In this document: piece after piece, positions 62,875-64,000 of the stretch
Numbering within the stretch: position 1 is the stretch's first letter
Layout of the letters: every line of letters begins with the position of its first letter
Assembly (NCBI RefSeq): GCF_005221325.1
Contig: NZ_CP039889.1
Location: 1,748,501-1,812,500 of the forward strand
Origin: Agrobacterium tumefaciens
Lineage (GTDB): Bacteria > Pseudomonadota > Alphaproteobacteria > Rhizobiales > Rhizobiaceae
Reading direction: 5' to 3'
DNA: 64,000 nucleotides
Translations under genes and position numbers: made by a program
The notes under the pieces: model-generated
The model's input: the letters and a program-made list of their open reading frames with translations, nothing else
Told to the model about the DNA's origin: nothing
Database searches by the model: none

Positions 62875-64000
62875 ATGCTCAACCGCCTGTCACACAATAC
62901 CGTTTCGGACACGGTGATCGCTGATGCCATCGCCGAGGAACTCGACCGCCAGAAGACGCAGATCGAGTTGATCGCCTCGGAAAACATCGTTTCCGCCGAT
63001 GTTCTGGCGGCACAGGGCTCGGTGCTGACCAACAAATATGCCGAGGGTTACCCCGGCAAGCGTTATTATGGCGGCTGCGAATTTGTCGACAAGGTCGAGG
63101 CGGTCGCCATCGAGCGGCTGAAGCAGCTTTTCGGCGCGGAATTCGCCAATGTGCAGCCGCACTCCGGCGCGCAGGCCAACCAGGCGGTGTTTCTGGCGCT
63201 GCTGCAGCCGGGCGACCGCATCATGGGCCTCTCGCTTGCCCATGGCGGCCACCTGACCCACGGTTCGCCGGTGACGATGTCGGGCAAGTGGTTCGATGTC
63301 GTTTCTTATGAGGTTGATGCCGAGACGCATCTGATCGACATGGAAAAGGTGCGGGAAAAGGCGCTGGAAACGAAGCCGAAGCTGATCGTGGCCGGCGCAT
63401 CTGCCTATCCGCGCCAGATCGATTTTGCCGGCTTCCGCGAGATCGCCGATGAAGTCGGCGCCTATCTGATGGTCGATATGGCCCATTATGCCGGCCTGAT
63501 CGCCGGCGGCAAATATCCGAACCCGGTGCCGCATGCGCATGTCGTCACCTCGACAACCCACAAGACATTGCGCGGCCCGCGGGGCGGCGTGATCCTGACC
63601 AATGACGCCGATCTCGCCAAGAAGCTGAACTCGGCCGTCTTCCCCGGTAATCAGGGCGGCCCGCTGATGCATGTCATCGCCGCCAAGGCCGTGGCTTTCG
63701 GTGAGGCGCTGCGCCCGGAATTTTCCGATTACGCCGGTCAGGTCATCGCGAATGCACAGGCGCTGGCAAAGGTGTTGACAGATGGTGGTCTCGGTATCGT
63801 CTCGGGCGGAACCGACAGCCATATGGTGCTGGTCGATCTGCGCCCGAAGGGCGTCACGGGCAAGATTGCCGAAATCGCGCTGGAACGGGCGGGACTTACC
63901 TGCAACAAGAACTCCATTCCTAATGACCCGGAAAAGCCGTTCGTCACCTCGGGCATCCGGCTCGGCAGCTCGGCCGGCACCACGCGCGGTTTCGGCGTGG
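62875..64000 (+). CDS. glyA: Serine hydroxymethyltransferase, partial (3' end outside window)
   Basis: The first 375 codons are present; the frame is still open at the right edge. [39 protein letters not shown] and the PLP lysine in [14 protein letters not shown] are diagnostic. It transfers the one-carbon unit from 5,10-methylene-THF to glycine, giving serine. GGAGG precedes the ATG, 17 bases after soxG. Both substrates, glycine and methylene-THF, are made by the sox enzyme, so this is probably a dedicated second copy; the housekeeping gene would be elsewhere. Confidence 0.96.
   Translation, partial: MLNRLSHNTVSDTVIADAIAEELDRQKTQIELIASENIVSADVLAAQGSVLTNKYAEGYPGKRYYGGCEFVDKVEAVAIERLKQLFGAEFANVQPHSGAQANQAVFLALLQPGDRIMGLSLAHGGHLTHGSPVTMSGKWFDVVSYEVDAETHLIDMEKVREKALETKPKLIVAGASAYPRQIDFAGFREIADEVGAYLMVDMAHYAGLIAGGKYPNPVPHAHVVTSTTHKTLRGPRGGVILTNDADLAKKLNSAVFPGNQGGPLMHVIAAKAVAFGEALRPEFSDYAGQVIANAQALAKVLTDGGLGIVSGGTDSHMVLVDLRPKGVTGKIAEIALERAGLTCNKNSIPNDPEKPFVTSGIRLGSSAGTTRGFGV

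Noticed and set aside
1..64000. Search for CRISPR arrays, tRNA/rRNA genes, insertion sequences, integrases or defence genes
   Set aside because: No regularly spaced repeats, no cloverleaf sequence that I could recognise, and no transposase, integrase or defence-type protein in any supported frame.

Overview
The window is ordinary, dense, GC-rich alphaproteobacterial chromosome. It most resembles the Rhizobiaceae (Agrobacterium/Rhizobium group). This rests on the soxBDAG-glyA block with a divergent GlxA-type regulator, the many ABC importers each paired with its own regulator, an aa3-type oxidase operon, and the overall protein style. I saw no rRNA, tRNA, CRISPR array, insertion sequence or phage gene. 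About 63 coding regions are supported; the first (M20 hydrolase) and last (glyA) are cut by the window edges.

Left part (1-14.4 kb): an MFS transporter and M20 amidohydrolase pair faces a GAF/PucR-type activator. A membrane CSS-EAL c-di-GMP phosphodiesterase follows. Next is a secreted hypothetical protein whose obvious ATG is immediately followed by a stop codon. Then comes a LacI-controlled operon for a sugar-type ABC importer with a FAD-dependent oxidoreductase.

Middle-left (14.5-31 kb): a GNAT acetyltransferase; an oligopeptide-type ABC operon with a fused double ATPase; a decayed fragment of a second CSS-EAL gene; a NitT/TauT-type importer with a PrpF-family isomerase and a LysR regulator; a MocR regulator divergent from a VOC-LysE-PhzF-NudK run; and a LysR/monooxygenase pair.

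Centre (31.3-43.2 kb), the most interesting part: accB-accC-degenerate biotinyl protein-pxpB-pxpC-pxpA-aminotransferase, then a convergent LysR gene, then SDR-polar amino acid ABC importer-RraA-like aldolase. PxpB/PxpC (KipI/KipA) are homologous to the carboxyltransferase half of urea carboxylase. The translationally coupled accB-accC-X-pxpB-pxpC genes could therefore encode a complete split biotin-dependent lactam carboxylase. With PxpA, the aminotransferase and the aldolase this reads as a catabolic route for an imported cyclic or substituted glutamate-like compound; 4-hydroxy-4-methylglutamate chemistry would fit. This is inference.

Right part (43.3-64 kb): two tandem DJ-1/PfpI proteins, one exported, divergent from a LysR gene; a zinc alcohol dehydrogenase with LysR; an MFS exporter and an aldo/keto reductase; DUF2189 protein-cytochrome c-cytochrome oxidase subunits II, I, III-like, III and IV; and a GlxA-type regulator divergent from soxB-soxD-soxA-soxG-glyA. 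The last block oxidises sarcosine and channels the one-carbon unit through tetrahydrofolate to serine.
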